64,000 bases of DNA from Lachnospiraceae bacterium (GCA_014804265.1 JAAVAC010000055.1:40203-104202), one strand, 5' to 3'. Positions 38,975 through 52,740 are shown, counted from the stretch's first letter. Numbers and translations are program-made. Notes: generated by a model not told the origin, from the sequence alone.

Positions 38975-40024
38975 ATGTATCATTTAAGGTTAAAGGGCGA
39001 CCATTATGAAATGGGAGTAAAACGTGGAAAGATTTTTAATAGGGGGCAAATATCTTTTCCGCTTCAATTGGATGAATTTCAGCTTAAACACGGAAAACAG
39101 AGCGAAGCGGTATTAAGAGAGTTTTTCCCCGAAGTATGTGAGGAAATAAGGGGGCTGAGCGATACCATAGGTGCGGATTACCTACATTTTGTTTCGTGGA
39201 TGTTATGCATGGGCTGTTGTATGTATAACTTGGAAGATAATATCCCTGTTGAGATTCGGGGGTGTACCGCTTTTGCATATTCAAGGGGTGGCAGGATGAT
39301 ATACGGCAGGAATAATGATTTGCCGCCTTATCTTCGGGAGGGAAGCAAAAGCGAAATTTATACCCCAAGGAATGGGAACAGATTTAATATCACTACATCT
39401 TCTTTCATTAACGGCGAAGAGGGATTGAACGAACATGGGCTTGTTGCTGCAATGACATTTGTTATGACTGACTTAAAAAAGATACAGGCGGGATTTAACT
39501 CATGTTTCATTGTACGGTATTTGCTTGAAAAGGCAAATAACACAGAGCAGGCAATCTCACGGCTTTGTGATTTGCCAATCGCTTCTAACTGCAACATATT
39601 ACTTGCAGATAAATATGGAATGATGGTAGTAGCCGAATGTACACCGTCTGTCAAAAATATTCGAGAAGCAGAAACCTTTGATAATGGCAGGATAGTTTGT
39701 ACAGTCAATAGTTTTACATCCGATGAAATGAAACCATATGATGATGCGAATGGAAATGATTATGATTCCCACAAGCGGTATAGGGTTGTTATAGACAGTT
39801 TTTCTTCGGAACACATTAGAGAGGATTACGTGGAAACTACCAAACAGCTTTTAAGAGGTGATTATGGCTTTATGTGTCAATATGATAATGAGCCGGATTT
39901 TGAAACAGTTTGGAGTTCCATATTTGATTTAAAGAGTTTGGCTATTTATCGTGCAGAGGGTGACCCAAGAAAAAAGAAATTTGTTGTAGATAGCAGACTG
40001 CATGACATCAAAATGAGGGGATGA
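38975..40024 (+). CDS. C45-type autoproteolytic Ntn hydrolase / acyltransferase
   Basis: 'EIRGCTAFAYSRGGRMIYGRNNDLPP' with nucleophile Cys; AAGGAGG RBS. Confidence 0.8.
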   Translation: MYHLRLKGDHYEMGVKRGKIFNRGQISFPLQLDEFQLKHGKQSEAVLREFFPEVCEEIRGLSDTIGADYLHFVSWMLCMGCCMYNLEDNIPVEIRGCTAFAYSRGGRMIYGRNNDLPPYLREGSKSEIYTPRNGNRFNITTSSFINGEEGLNEHGLVAAMTFVMTDLKKIQAGFNSCFIVRYLLEKANNTEQAISRLCDLPIASNCNILLADKYGMMVVAECTPSVKNIREAETFDNGRIVCTVNSFTSDEMKPYDDANGNDYDSHKRYRVVIDSFSSEHIREDYVETTKQLLRGDYGFMCQYDNEPDFETVWSSIFDLKSLAIYRAEGDPRKKKFVVDSRLHDIKMRG

Positions 40025-40029
40025 TGTGT

Positions 40030-40105
40030 TGCAGAAAAATGTCAAATGGATATTATGCCCCTCTGCGGAAGTAAAACCCTTAATAAAGTCAGGAAAGAGC
40101 CCGTT
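40030..40105 (+). pseudogene. Second KTR-domain remnant (frameshifted 'KWILCP/LCGSKTLNKVRKEP')
   Basis: Conceptual translation across a frameshift. Confidence 0.45.
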
Positions 40106-40190
40106 GTTTACATAGGTATATAAAGTGCGTTCAGATATCATCGTCTCATCTTCGTGATTGACTGCGATATGGTGCAGGACTAGTAGGGCC
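40082..40190 (-). pseudogene. IS30-family transposase fragment
   Basis: 'HHIAVNHEDETMISERTLYTYVNNGLF' in ORF 39929..40210 (-). Confidence 0.6.
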
Positions 40191-40895
40191 TGTTTGAGAT
40201 GGATGAGCATCTGGTACAGACGGAATGGAGCCTGCGCTCAAGCCTGACATTAAGCAGGCAGTCATTGAAGGCCCTGCCCATGGCGCCAGTTTTTTCTTTA
40301 CAGATATGTTTATTTTTGTTCATGATAGCTTCCTCCATAAATGAATACCGGGAGAAACGGCCATATTTGTATGAATACAATAACAGAAGATTCAGAAAGA
40401 CGGAATTCCATATTTAAAGTATGTCGAATTAGGAAAGATTAAATTCCACCCTGAGGTGGAATGTTGTGATATAACATAGTTGTAAAGCTACTAGGTTCAT
40501 TTATTGGAATATTGGGTAGTGTTATGTTGGACGGTAGACTAATCAATCTACTTTTCAGTCTTGTAAATATTGCGGGTATCAATTCTGGTGTTACAATTCG
40601 TGTATTGATAGTTAATATTATATTTATCCCCTCAAGCTATGTCTTCTTTGCGGAAACAAAACCCGTAATAGAATTAAAGGGGCATCTGTTTGTTGGAAAA
40701 AAGTATGCCACCCCTGATGGGTTTGAACTTGGAAAATGGATCTAAGAGCGGAGGAACAGATATCTTGGGTTATAAAGTTCGGGAATGGATGATGAAAAAA
40801 TAATGTTATACAATTTGTAAAAATATGAAAATGCGATAAATTTTGTTTGGCTTTTGTGCAAGTAGTGTCTGGCTCTCTTCGTAATACTGTTTAGA

Positions 40896-41345
40896 TTAAA
40901 ACCAGTCAAAGGGATTTTCTGCACAAGGATCGTTATACATGGCACAGTCTGCCTGCCATTGTTCCATGTTGTCCCTTATTTCGGAACACAGGAAATCGTA
41001 ATCTATTTTTGGAATCCTGCCATGATCCAGCATACATTTATAAAACTTTTTTATGCTTGCGGCTGTGCCTTTTATCGTTTGCGGGGTAGACCACGTGCAC
41101 TTGCGTATAAAGAAATAACCAAGGAACATGTCTATCATGCTGACTCCATTTTCCATGGGACGTGGTTCTTCCCGGAGAAGATATTCGTTGACATAAAAAT
41201 CTACATTTGAAAGATGCGACCGGACCGTCTTTTGGGAAAGCCCTTTTGTTGTAAGGTCCGCTTCGAACAGTGTCAGGAGTTCTGCGTTGGATTTTCTGAT
41301 TTTTACACACTCTTCTTCATACTTTTCATAATCAAACATAACCAT
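40896..41345 (-). CDS. Stand-alone integrase SAM-like (core-binding) domain protein
   Basis: 'LLTLFEADLTTKGLSQKTVRSHLSNVDFYVNEYLL...TPQTIKGTAASIKKFYKCMLDHGRI'; no R-H-R-Y catalytic domain. Confidence 0.65.
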   Translation of the reverse strand: MVMFDYEKYEEECVKIRKSNAELLTLFEADLTTKGLSQKTVRSHLSNVDFYVNEYLLREEPRPMENGVSMIDMFLGYFFIRKCTWSTPQTIKGTAASIKKFYKCMLDHGRIPKIDYDFLCSEIRDNMEQWQADCAMYNDPCAENPFDWF

Positions 41346-42387
41346 TACCCCCACATCGAAGATTATAATGCCTCATTTAATAAACATCATAACATGATAC
41401 ACAACACTAAGCAACTTTGAGTTTCCCCAATTTTTCAAAAGTTCATAATTAAACCCAAATTATTCATACCAGCAAAATACTGATAAAATAATTCTGTTAT
41501 AGAGAATTTAAAACAACTTTATGTAATCATTGCTGGCTTGGTGGTATGCAATATTCCGGGCGCATTTTCGGAAATCAGTTTTGTTTCAACCTTGTTAAGT
41601 GGAAACACATTTTACAGCGGACTATTAAATGGTGCGTTTACTGGATTGCGGTTTATAGGAACTATATTGTTTGTTTGCGGTGTGGCAGTATTTTATTACA
41701 AGATGAAAAAAGTGAAAAAAGAAGCTGACATTATTATAAGTTTAAATGCTAAGAACGCAAATAAGGATGGGAAAAACTGAAATCCAGGGCTGGGTGGATA
41801 AGTCTGGATTATTGTAAAAAGATATGAAAGAATTAAAAATGGACACCATGATAGGTGCCCGTGCCCTTTGGCGTACAATCTATATTATGTCCTCAGACGT
41901 AATAACTTATTCGTCCTCTGTTAAGACAATCTTACAATCAATCCTCCCCTTCGCATTTGCTTTTTCTTTCCCTATATATAGAAACTGCTTCGCAAATTCT
42001 ATTATTTAAGTTCTATTATAAAAAGTTATTGTGTAAATGGCAAGCATTCTTGTCGTAATGTGTCGGATGTAAGAGGCATCATGGAAAAATCGTGGCGAAA
42101 ATCGGAAAATCTTCTTGTTTGGGAACTTAAATTCCCATCAAATTGATGGAGGAAAGGATAAAAAGTTCTCCTTGTACGAAGCGGCTTCTTGAAGTACAAT
42201 AATTGTGATAAATATGTCCAAACTGTATTTGAGGAAAATGTATTTATTTTCTTTTAAATGAAAATACAAGATGATGAGGTAACAAAATGGATTAAAAAGA
42301 TGGCGGTATTGGAAAGTCAAATTTTATAATCTCGATGTAAGGTAAAGGATATAATACAAACTTTGGAAGCATATGGAGGAAAAGAGA

Positions 42388-43275
42388 ATGGCAGTACCCA
42401 AATATTTTGAAATGTATAAATCATTTCTGCGAGGGTTGTAAGATGGGAAAGAGCATCCTTATATTGACGTAAAAAAACAAGTTATTAAAGATTTTAATCT
42501 TTCTGATGCTGATATTACAGAGCTCCTGCCGAGTGAAAAACAGTCAATTTTCAATAATCGTATTGGCTGGTGTAGAACATATCTTAAAAAGGCGGGATTA
42601 ATAGAAAGCCCATCAAGAGCGCATTTTGTTATTACCGCAGAGGGGAAGCGAATATTAAATACGGTTGATGTGATATCTAATGATATACTCAGAACATTTC
42701 CTTCATTTGTGGAATTTATGGGTGGTGAGGCGAATAATGGTCAGGAGATTATAACTGCCGACAACAGTGATGAAACACCACAGGAAACATTGGAACGTGT
42801 ACATAGTGAACTTAACAAAGTTCTTAAGGATGAGCTGCTTATAAGAATTCATCAGAATTCGCCAGATTTTTTTGAAAAAATGGTTGTTGAGTTAATGGAA
42901 AAAATGGGATATGGAAGAGGTGTAGTTACACAAAGAAGTAGAGATGAAGGTATTGATGGAATCGTATATCAGGACAAGCTGGGATTTGATGTGATTTATG
43001 TTCAGGCCAAGAGATATGACTTAGATAAAACGGTAGGAAGACCTGAATTGCAGAAGTTTGGCGGGGCAATTCCAGAAAAGAATGCAAAAGGATTATTTGT
43101 AACAACAGCCAAATTTACAGCAGATGCAAAACAGTATGCAGATGAAAGACATATCATACTTATTGATGGACAGAAACTTGCGCAACTTATGATAGAGCAT
43201 GACTTTGGGGTAAGTACCGAGTATGTATATAAGGTGAAGAAAATAGATAGCGATCTTTTCGAGGATGAGGAGTAG
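42388..43275 (+). pseudogene. mrr: Mrr-type restriction endonuclease, interrupted by an in-frame TAA (42439-42441)
   Basis: 'MAVPKYFEMYKSFLRGL*DGKEHPYIDV...' in frame with intact 'FFEKMVVELMEKMGYGRGVVTQRSRDEGIDGIVYQDKLGFDVIYVQAKRYD'. Confidence 0.8.
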
Positions 43276-43415
43276 ATTTTTAATCTACACTTGTTATTGT
43301 GAGTGATTACACCGGAAATTCATGAACTAAGGAAGAAACTGAATAAGAAGAGAAATAGACGGCTTGAGCCACAAGGTGTTGTGGATGGAGGTTAATAGCA
43401 AAATTCATATGACAA

Positions 43416-43474
43416 GAAGGGAATGGTTATAAAAATGATGCAAGTCATTATGTGCTTTTCCCTTCTTTATTGTT
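43416..43474. terminator. Inverted repeat terminator (AAGAAGGGAA...TTCCCTTCTT)
   Basis: Stem with flanking A/T runs. Confidence 0.6.
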
Positions 43475-43585
43475 GCACATTTCAATAAAGAAAGTAATGA
43501 ACCAATTGTTTTTCTGACAGGAGTACAAGAAAATATAAAAACCAGAAAGAATAGTTGATAACGTCCACTTTCACACATTATAATA

Positions 43586-44512
43586 ATGTGGACACAGTCA
43601 ACTATATTTCGGAGGATAACTATTATGAAGCGTTCCATGAATCCAAGAATCATGCTTATCATTTCCATGACAGTGTTTGGCACACTTGGTCTGTTTGTAA
43701 GAAACATTTCTGTATCTTCCGGTGAGCTTGCTCTATACCGGGCGATTCTGGCAGCATTGCTGATTGCAGCATTTCTGTTTGTGACAAAACAAAAAATTCC
43801 ATTTAGTGAAATCAAAAAAGAAATCCCTCTTCTTTTGCTGTCAGGTGTGGCTATGGGCTTTAACTGGATATTGCTTTTTGAAGCATATAAGTACACAACT
43901 GTTTCTGTTGCCACCCTCAGCTATTACTTTGCGCCAGTCATCGTGACGGTGGCCTGCCCTGTTTTATTTAAGGAAAAGATGACAGCAAAACAATGGATCT
44001 GCTTTTTTATGTCCACACTCGGTATTGTATTGATTACAGGTCTGGGGGATCTGTCAGCCCGAAATAATCATCTTATCGGCCTCCTTTTTGGGCTGGGTGC
44101 CGCCTGTTTTTATGCAACCGTTGTTTTGCTCAACAAGTTTATTAAGAAGGTGGAGGGCATCCACAGAACATTTCTGCAATTTATTGCCGCAATTCTCGTT
44201 CTGATTCCCTATGTAGGATTCACAAGCGGAGTCACACTTTCTAATCTGAATGGTACAGGCTGGGTCTGCCTGCTGATTGTAGGCTTAGTACATACCGGTG
44301 TGACCTACTGCTTGTACTTTTCCTCCCTCAAAGAACTTCCGGGACAGAAAGCTGCTATCTTGAGTTATATCGATCCGCTCATGGCTGTACTTGTATCTGT
44401 TCTGATTTTGGGAGAAGGCATGACCGCCATGCAGGTAGTTGGGGGTGTTCTGATTTTAGGCTTTACCCTATGGAATGAAATTACACCAAAGAAGAATCAG
44501 GGGGTGGAATAA
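43586..44512 (+). CDS. DMT superfamily (EamA) transporter
   Basis: Two EamA repeats; translation likely begins at ATG 43625. Confidence 0.92.
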   Translation: MWTQSTIFRRITIMKRSMNPRIMLIISMTVFGTLGLFVRNISVSSGELALYRAILAALLIAAFLFVTKQKIPFSEIKKEIPLLLLSGVAMGFNWILLFEAYKYTTVSVATLSYYFAPVIVTVACPVLFKEKMTAKQWICFFMSTLGIVLITGLGDLSARNNHLIGLLFGLGAACFYATVVLLNKFIKKVEGIHRTFLQFIAAILVLIPYVGFTSGVTLSNLNGTGWVCLLIVGLVHTGVTYCLYFSSLKELPGQKAAILSYIDPLMAVLVSVLILGEGMTAMQVVGGVLILGFTLWNEITPKKNQGVE

Positions 44513-44527
44513 TGCTTGCACAAGAAA

Positions 44528-44563
44528 CAATAGGAAGGCAGCTTTCATAGCTGCCTTCCTATT
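44528..44563 (+). terminator. Intrinsic terminator-like hairpin
   Basis: GGAAGGCAGCT-ttcat-AGCTGCCTTCC. Confidence 0.75.
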
Positions 44564-44661
44564 CTGCTATACGAAACACAATGTTTTTTCAAAAAATATT
44601 CTCCAACTCTGTGTAATAAGTTCCTGACGAGGGCAAAATACTAAAAAACAGCATGAAAAAA

Positions 44662-44678
44662 TTGTAATACAATTACAA
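44662..44678. promoter_or_regulatory. Operator-like inverted repeat TTGTAAT-aca-ATTACAA upstream of PTS operon
   Basis: Perfect 7-bp inverted repeat ~42 bp before the start codon. Confidence 0.45.
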
Positions 44679-44719
44679 AGCAACTGGTGCTGAAACGTAT
44701 TTAGAAAGGGGCAGCAGAT

Positions 44720-48026
<3,307 letters not shown>

Positions 48027-48056
48027 AAATTATTTTTTAGGAAAGAAAGGAATCAT

Positions 48057-48314
48057 ATGAAGACATTTGAGTATATAATTACAGATGAGTTAGGAATCCA
48101 TGCAAGACCTGCAGGCGCTTTGGTAAAAGAGGCAAAGAAATTTGAAAGCAGGATAACCATTCAAAAAGGTGATAAAGAGGTGGAAGCTACCAAGCTGATG
48201 GCTCTGATGGGACTGGGAGTGAAATGCGGCGACCAAATTATGATAAAAGTAGAAGGTGCGGATGAAGATGCTGCAATAGGGCAGATGGAAGCATTTATTA
48301 AGAACAACCTGTAG
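48057..48314 (+). CDS. HPr-like phosphocarrier protein with Lys at position 46
   Basis: His-15 motif 'GIHARPAG'; position 46 is Lys in 'EATKLMALMGLG'. Confidence 0.93.
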   Translation: MKTFEYIITDELGIHARPAGALVKEAKKFESRITIQKGDKEVEATKLMALMGLGVKCGDQIMIKVEGADEDAAIGQMEAFIKNNL

Positions 48315-48386
48315 ATGATTAGAATAGCCGGATTTTTCTGTTGTCCGGCTATTTTTCAAAACAGACAGAGCATGGGAGTGAGCAAG

Positions 48387-50009
48387 ATGAAAACATATAA
48401 AGGAAAGTCCGTATACAAAGGAATTGCAATGGGAAATGTGGTTGTCATAAAAGACCGGGATTTACCAGTAAAACGATGCAGAATAGAAGATGTGGAGGCT
48501 GAGAGTGCCAGAGTGGATGAAGCAGGAAAAGAAGCAAAGCTTCAGCTTCAGAAATTATATGACAAGGCATTAAAAGAAGTTGGAGAAACCAATGCTGCTA
48601 TTTTCGAGATACATCAAATGATGCTGGAGGATGATGATTACTTGGAAGCCATACAAAATATGATTCAGACAGAACAGGTAAATGCAGAATATGCAGTAGC
48701 GGTAACAGGAGATAATTTTTCTGAAATGTTTGCAAACATGGAGGATGACTATATGCGGGCAAGGGCAGCCGATGTAAAAGATATTTCCAACCGCCTTGTC
48801 AAAATTCTCCAGGGACGAAAAGAGGCGGATTTTCTTTCTATGGAGCCCTCAATACTAGTTGCAGATGACATAAGCCCAAGTGAAACAGTACAGATGGACA
48901 AAGAAAAAATACTGGCTTTTGTGACAGTACATGGCTCCACCAATTCCCACACGGCGATTCTTGCCCGTATGATGAATATACCGGCACTGGTTGGAGTACC
49001 CATGGATCTGCAGGAAATACACACAGGTATGGTGGCTGTTGTGGATGGATTTCAGGGAAACGTAATTTTTGAACCGTCAAAGGAAATCTGTGGACAGATA
49101 CAGAAAAAGTTAGAAGAGGAAAAAGAAAAGGCGCAATTGCTGCAAACATTAAAAGGAAAGGAAACCATAACCTTAAAGGGACAAAAAATCAATTTATTTG
49201 CCAATATAGCAAATGTGAGTGATGTGGGATACGTCCTTGAAAATGATGCAGAAGGAATCGGCTTATTCCGCAGTGAGTTTTTATATCTTGGAAGAACTTC
49301 TTTTCCAACAGAGGAAGAACAGTTTCAAGCGTATAAACAAGTTGTGCAGATGCTGGGAGGAAAAAAAGTCATCATCAGAACACTTGATATCGGGGCGGAT
49401 AAACAGGTGGACTATTTTCATCTGGGACAGGAGGATAATCCGGCAATGGGATACCGGGCAATCCGTATCTGCTTAAAAGAGCCGGAGATTTTTAAAACCC
49501 AGCTTCGTGCTTTGCTGCGTGCGGCAGTATTTGGAAATCTTTCCATTATGTATCCTATGATAACATCGTCAGAGGAAGTGCAGCAGATTTATAAAATTGT
49601 AAAAGAAGTGCAGGAGGAATTAGACCTTGTTCAGATTCCCTATAAAATTCCCGAACAGGGAATTATGATTGAAACTCCGGCGGCAGTCATGATTAGTGAT
49701 GAATTGGCAGAAATAGTTGATTTCTTTAGTATTGGCACAAATGACCTTACCCAGTATGCATTGGCTGTTGACAGACAGAATGAAAAACTGGATGATTTTT
49801 ATATCCCGCATCATAAAGCAATCTTAAAGATGATACAGATGGTTGTGGATAATGCCCACAAATGTGGAAAGTGGGCAGGCATATGTGGGGAACTGGGTGC
49901 GGATTTGGAACTTATAGAAACTTTTGTGAAAATGGGAGTGGATGAACTTTCAGTAGCGCCTTCTATGGTATTAAAGGTGAGAAAGGGGATTCGAGAGGTA
50001 GAAGGGTAG
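48387..50009 (+). CDS. ptsI: Phosphoenolpyruvate-protein phosphotransferase (Enzyme I)
   Basis: 'HGSTNSHTAILARMMNIPALVG', 'GLFRSEFLYL', 'GTNDLTQYALAVDRQN'. Confidence 0.95.
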   Translation: MKTYKGKSVYKGIAMGNVVVIKDRDLPVKRCRIEDVEAESARVDEAGKEAKLQLQKLYDKALKEVGETNAAIFEIHQMMLEDDDYLEAIQNMIQTEQVNAEYAVAVTGDNFSEMFANMEDDYMRARAADVKDISNRLVKILQGRKEADFLSMEPSILVADDISPSETVQMDKEKILAFVTVHGSTNSHTAILARMMNIPALVGVPMDLQEIHTGMVAVVDGFQGNVIFEPSKEICGQIQKKLEEEKEKAQLLQTLKGKETITLKGQKINLFANIANVSDVGYVLENDAEGIGLFRSEFLYLGRTSFPTEEEQFQAYKQVVQMLGGKKVIIRTLDIGADKQVDYFHLGQEDNPAMGYRAIRICLKEPEIFKTQLRALLRAAVFGNLSIMYPMITSSEEVQQIYKIVKEVQEELDLVQIPYKIPEQGIMIETPAAVMISDELAEIVDFFSIGTNDLTQYALAVDRQNEKLDDFYIPHHKAILKMIQMVVDNAHKCGKWAGICGELGADLELIETFVKMGVDELSVAPSMVLKVRKGIREVEG

Positions 50010-50111
50010 ATGGAATATTTTTATACCGTAAGTAGAATGATATCTTTATGATAAAGTACTATGTAGAAAAAGAAAGGCGGTGGAGAAGAGGACGCAAAAG
50101 AGGGATGTGGG

Positions 50112-50196
50112 CGGATTCCATGCGGTGTTTTTGATAGTGCTTTTCCTAAACAGCCTGGGAAGGAAAAGCACTATCAAAAACAATGCATGGAATCTG
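50112..50196. repeat. Long-hairpin element, type A short copy (36-nt arms)
   Basis: CGGATTCCATGCGGTGTTTTTGATAGTGCTTTTCCT ... AGGAAAAGCACTATCAAAAACAATGCATGGAATCTG. Confidence 0.93.
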
Positions 50197-50232
50197 ATAT
50201 GCCTTTATGCTGCTAATCTGATATTAAATTGT

Positions 50233-51111
50233 TTATGCTAACTGCATAACCTCTGCTTCAATTTCCTTCACTTCTTCAATCGTCAACCCTGTTCCGCTAG
50301 CAATTTCTTCAAAAGATAGCTTTCCCATTTTCAATAAACGCTTTGCTGTTTCAACATCAGCGTCATGCCTTTCACTTCTTATAAATGATTTCATTATCTG
50401 TTCTTCATCAAACAAACTCATCATAATCGTCACAACCTCCTTCTCTCTCCCCGCCAAATATTCCCTTAAAACATTCCTGTCCTTGCATATTCTGATTGTT
50501 TCCGTAACTGCCTTTTGTGTCATTCCATGCTGTTTTGTCTGCTCGTTAAAAATTTTACAGAAAATAATGTACTGATTGATGATGTCATCCTTGTCGCTTT
50601 CATAGATAACTTTGGCTTTTACTTCAATGTCAATATCTGCACTCTCAAAAAATTCTTTTGATAAGGATATTTTATCAGGCTTTCTTCCTTTGTTACCTGT
50701 ATAGATTACATAAAGTTCAGGTTTCGGCATTTTAACTTTCTTGCTTTTGTAATAGTTTTGGCTGGTGCGCTGAAAATATTCGTGATAGCTTTGCGCCAAA
50801 TACAGAAAAATTCTGACTAAAATATTTACCGTCCATGTGGCTTGTGCTTCTATGAGTATCATTAACTTATTATTGACTATGAAGCCTAAATCATTATACA
50901 GATTATCAGTCAGCACATTTTCTATTGTTACATCAGTCAGTGAGTCTTCTGTTGCTTTGGTGTCTTCTGGGTGAAGCGTTTTATACAGTTTCAACAGATA
51001 ACTTTTATTTTGAAAAAGGTCTAAGAATACACTGTTTTTTGCGGTACGCTTTGCCATGACTTCCTGTGTCTGCTTTATATCGTCCTGCACCTTATCACCT
51101 CGATTTCTCAA
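50233..51111 (-). CDS. Rpn-family recombination-promoting nuclease / PD-(D/E)XK transposase, copy 2
   Basis: Paralogue of 810..1682; promoter TTGTAA-17-TATAAT at 51158-51186 (-). Confidence 0.85.
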   Translation of the reverse strand: MRNRGDKVQDDIKQTQEVMAKRTAKNSVFLDLFQNKSYLLKLYKTLHPEDTKATEDSLTDVTIENVLTDNLYNDLGFIVNNKLMILIEAQATWTVNILVRIFLYLAQSYHEYFQRTSQNYYKSKKVKMPKPELYVIYTGNKGRKPDKISLSKEFFESADIDIEVKAKVIYESDKDDIINQYIIFCKIFNEQTKQHGMTQKAVTETIRICKDRNVLREYLAGREKEVVTIMMSLFDEEQIMKSFIRSERHDADVETAKRLLKMGKLSFEEIASGTGLTIEEVKEIEAEVMQLA

Positions 51112-51468
51112 AATCTATGGCAGAAGATAAGATATAGATTACTTCTGCTATACCTCAATTATACAGAAAAATATTCGTGTTTACAATAAAATTCACATTA
51201 AAGTTCTTCCTCTCTCCATTTCACTTTGCCCTATTGCCTGTTATGCTTTATCAATGACCTGCCAAACAAGAAAGACAATTCTGCTTTTTCCATAGCGAAT
51301 GCCAGTGGAAGCATCGCTTAGGAAGCAGCAGAAGCGCCTGCACCTTCGCTGACACCAATTTAGCAAATAACCCATTTTCACTTGCTATAAATTATGATAA
51401 TATTAAAAAAGAAAAAAGGAATAAGTTCAAATATTTCCATATAAAAAATCAAAAGGAGGAATTTTTAA

Positions 51469-52590
51469 ATGGGTTATTTAGGTGAAGAAATCAAAAAACT
51501 GGGTTTTGGTCTTATGCGTCTGCCTCAAAAGGACGGAGTCATTGATGTGGAACAGACAAAGGAAATGGTTGATTTGTTTATAGAGGCAGGATTTACCTAT
51601 TTTGATACTGCCTGGGCTTATGCAGGAAGTGAGGATGCCATCAGGCAGGCGCTTGTGGAGCGCTATCCAAGAGAGAAATTCCAGCTTGCAACCAAAAATG
51701 CCGCATGGATTAATTGCAAGACAAAAGAAGAGGCATATGCCCAGTTTGATGTATCCTTAAAACAGACAGGAGCGGGGTATTTCGACTTCTATTTATTACA
51801 TAATCTGGGAGAAGCAAGATCCCATTATTTTGATGATTTTGATATGTGGAACTGGGTACAGGAAAAAAAGAAGGCAGGGCTAATAAAGCATGTCGGTTTT
51901 TCCTTCCATTCCACACCGGAAGAATTGGAAGAAATTTTAACAGCCCATCCGGAGATGGAATTTGTGCAGCTGCAGATCAACTATGCCGATTGGGAAAACC
52001 CTTCGGTACAGTCAAGGCGCTGTTATGAAGTGGCAAGAAAGCACGGCAAGCCGGTAATCATTATGGAGCCTGTAAAGGGCGGCATGCTTGCTACTCCCCC
52101 GGAATCCGTAGTAAAGATTTTCAAAGAGGCGGAGCCGGAATCTTCTGTGGCTTCCTGGGCAGTGCGTTTTGCCGCAAATCTGGAAGGAGTCATTACAGTG
52201 CTTTCCGGAATGAGCAATGTGGAGCAGATGAAGGATAACCTGTCTTATATGAAGTCCTTTACGGGACTTACTGACAGTCAGAATGAAACAGTAAGAAAAG
52301 CACAGGAAGAACTAAGCCGGATTCCACTGATTCCATGTACGACCTGCAATTATTGTGCAAAAGTGTGTCCGAAGAATATTGGTATTTCCGGTTCCTTTAC
52401 GGCTATGAACTACCTGACTCTTTATGGGGATATAGAGGCTGCCAAAGGACAGGAAAACTGGCTGGTAGGAGGCCATGGCAGGGCCCGGGCCGGCGAATGT
52501 ATCCAGTGCGGCAGATGCGAAGAAGCATGTCCTCAGCATATTGGGATTAGAGAGAATTTGAAAACGGTGTGCAGGGAATTGTTAGCATAA
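51469..52590 (+). CDS. Aldo/keto reductase with C-terminal 2x[4Fe-4S] domain
   Basis: 'GFGLMRLPQKDG', C-terminal 'CTTCNYCAKVCPKNIGI...CIQCGRCEEACPQHIGI'. Confidence 0.95.
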   Translation: MGYLGEEIKKLGFGLMRLPQKDGVIDVEQTKEMVDLFIEAGFTYFDTAWAYAGSEDAIRQALVERYPREKFQLATKNAAWINCKTKEEAYAQFDVSLKQTGAGYFDFYLLHNLGEARSHYFDDFDMWNWVQEKKKAGLIKHVGFSFHSTPEELEEILTAHPEMEFVQLQINYADWENPSVQSRRCYEVARKHGKPVIIMEPVKGGMLATPPESVVKIFKEAEPESSVASWAVRFAANLEGVITVLSGMSNVEQMKDNLSYMKSFTGLTDSQNETVRKAQEELSRIPLIPCTTCNYCAKVCPKNIGISGSFTAMNYLTLYGDIEAAKGQENWLVGGHGRARAGECIQCGRCEEACPQHIGIRENLKTVCRELLA

Positions 52591-52608
52591 AAGGATTACC
52601 CCATTTTT

Positions 52609-52633
52609 AAGCCTATGGTCACATAGGCTTTTT
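52609..52633 (+). terminator. Intrinsic terminator
   Basis: AAGCCTATG-gtca-CATAGGCTTTTTT. Confidence 0.9.
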
Positions 52634-52740
52634 TGTGTACTAAAATTTAATGAAAATTAAAAAATATGCCTGATTTACTTATTCTTTCTTTGATTTCAAA
52701 GAGTACAATGTAGTCATCAAAGCAAAAAGGAGATTTTACC

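Noticed and set aside
40443-40462. ATTCCACC-ctga-GGTGGAAT hairpin
   Set aside because: Short isolated hairpin without a U-tract or an associated gene; nothing further can be supported.
40512-40745. 77-aa ORF with a hydrophobic segment
   Set aside because: No recognisable family or RBS; likely a remnant, not supportable as a gene.
41538-41780. 80-aa membrane-like ORF
   Set aside because: Could be the 3' end of a decayed gene; no start signal or family recognised.
51285-51375. Possible further hairpin element near AGCGAATGCCAGTGGAAGCATCGCT
   Set aside because: Only a short imperfect inverted repeat; no convincing match to the A, B, C or D families.
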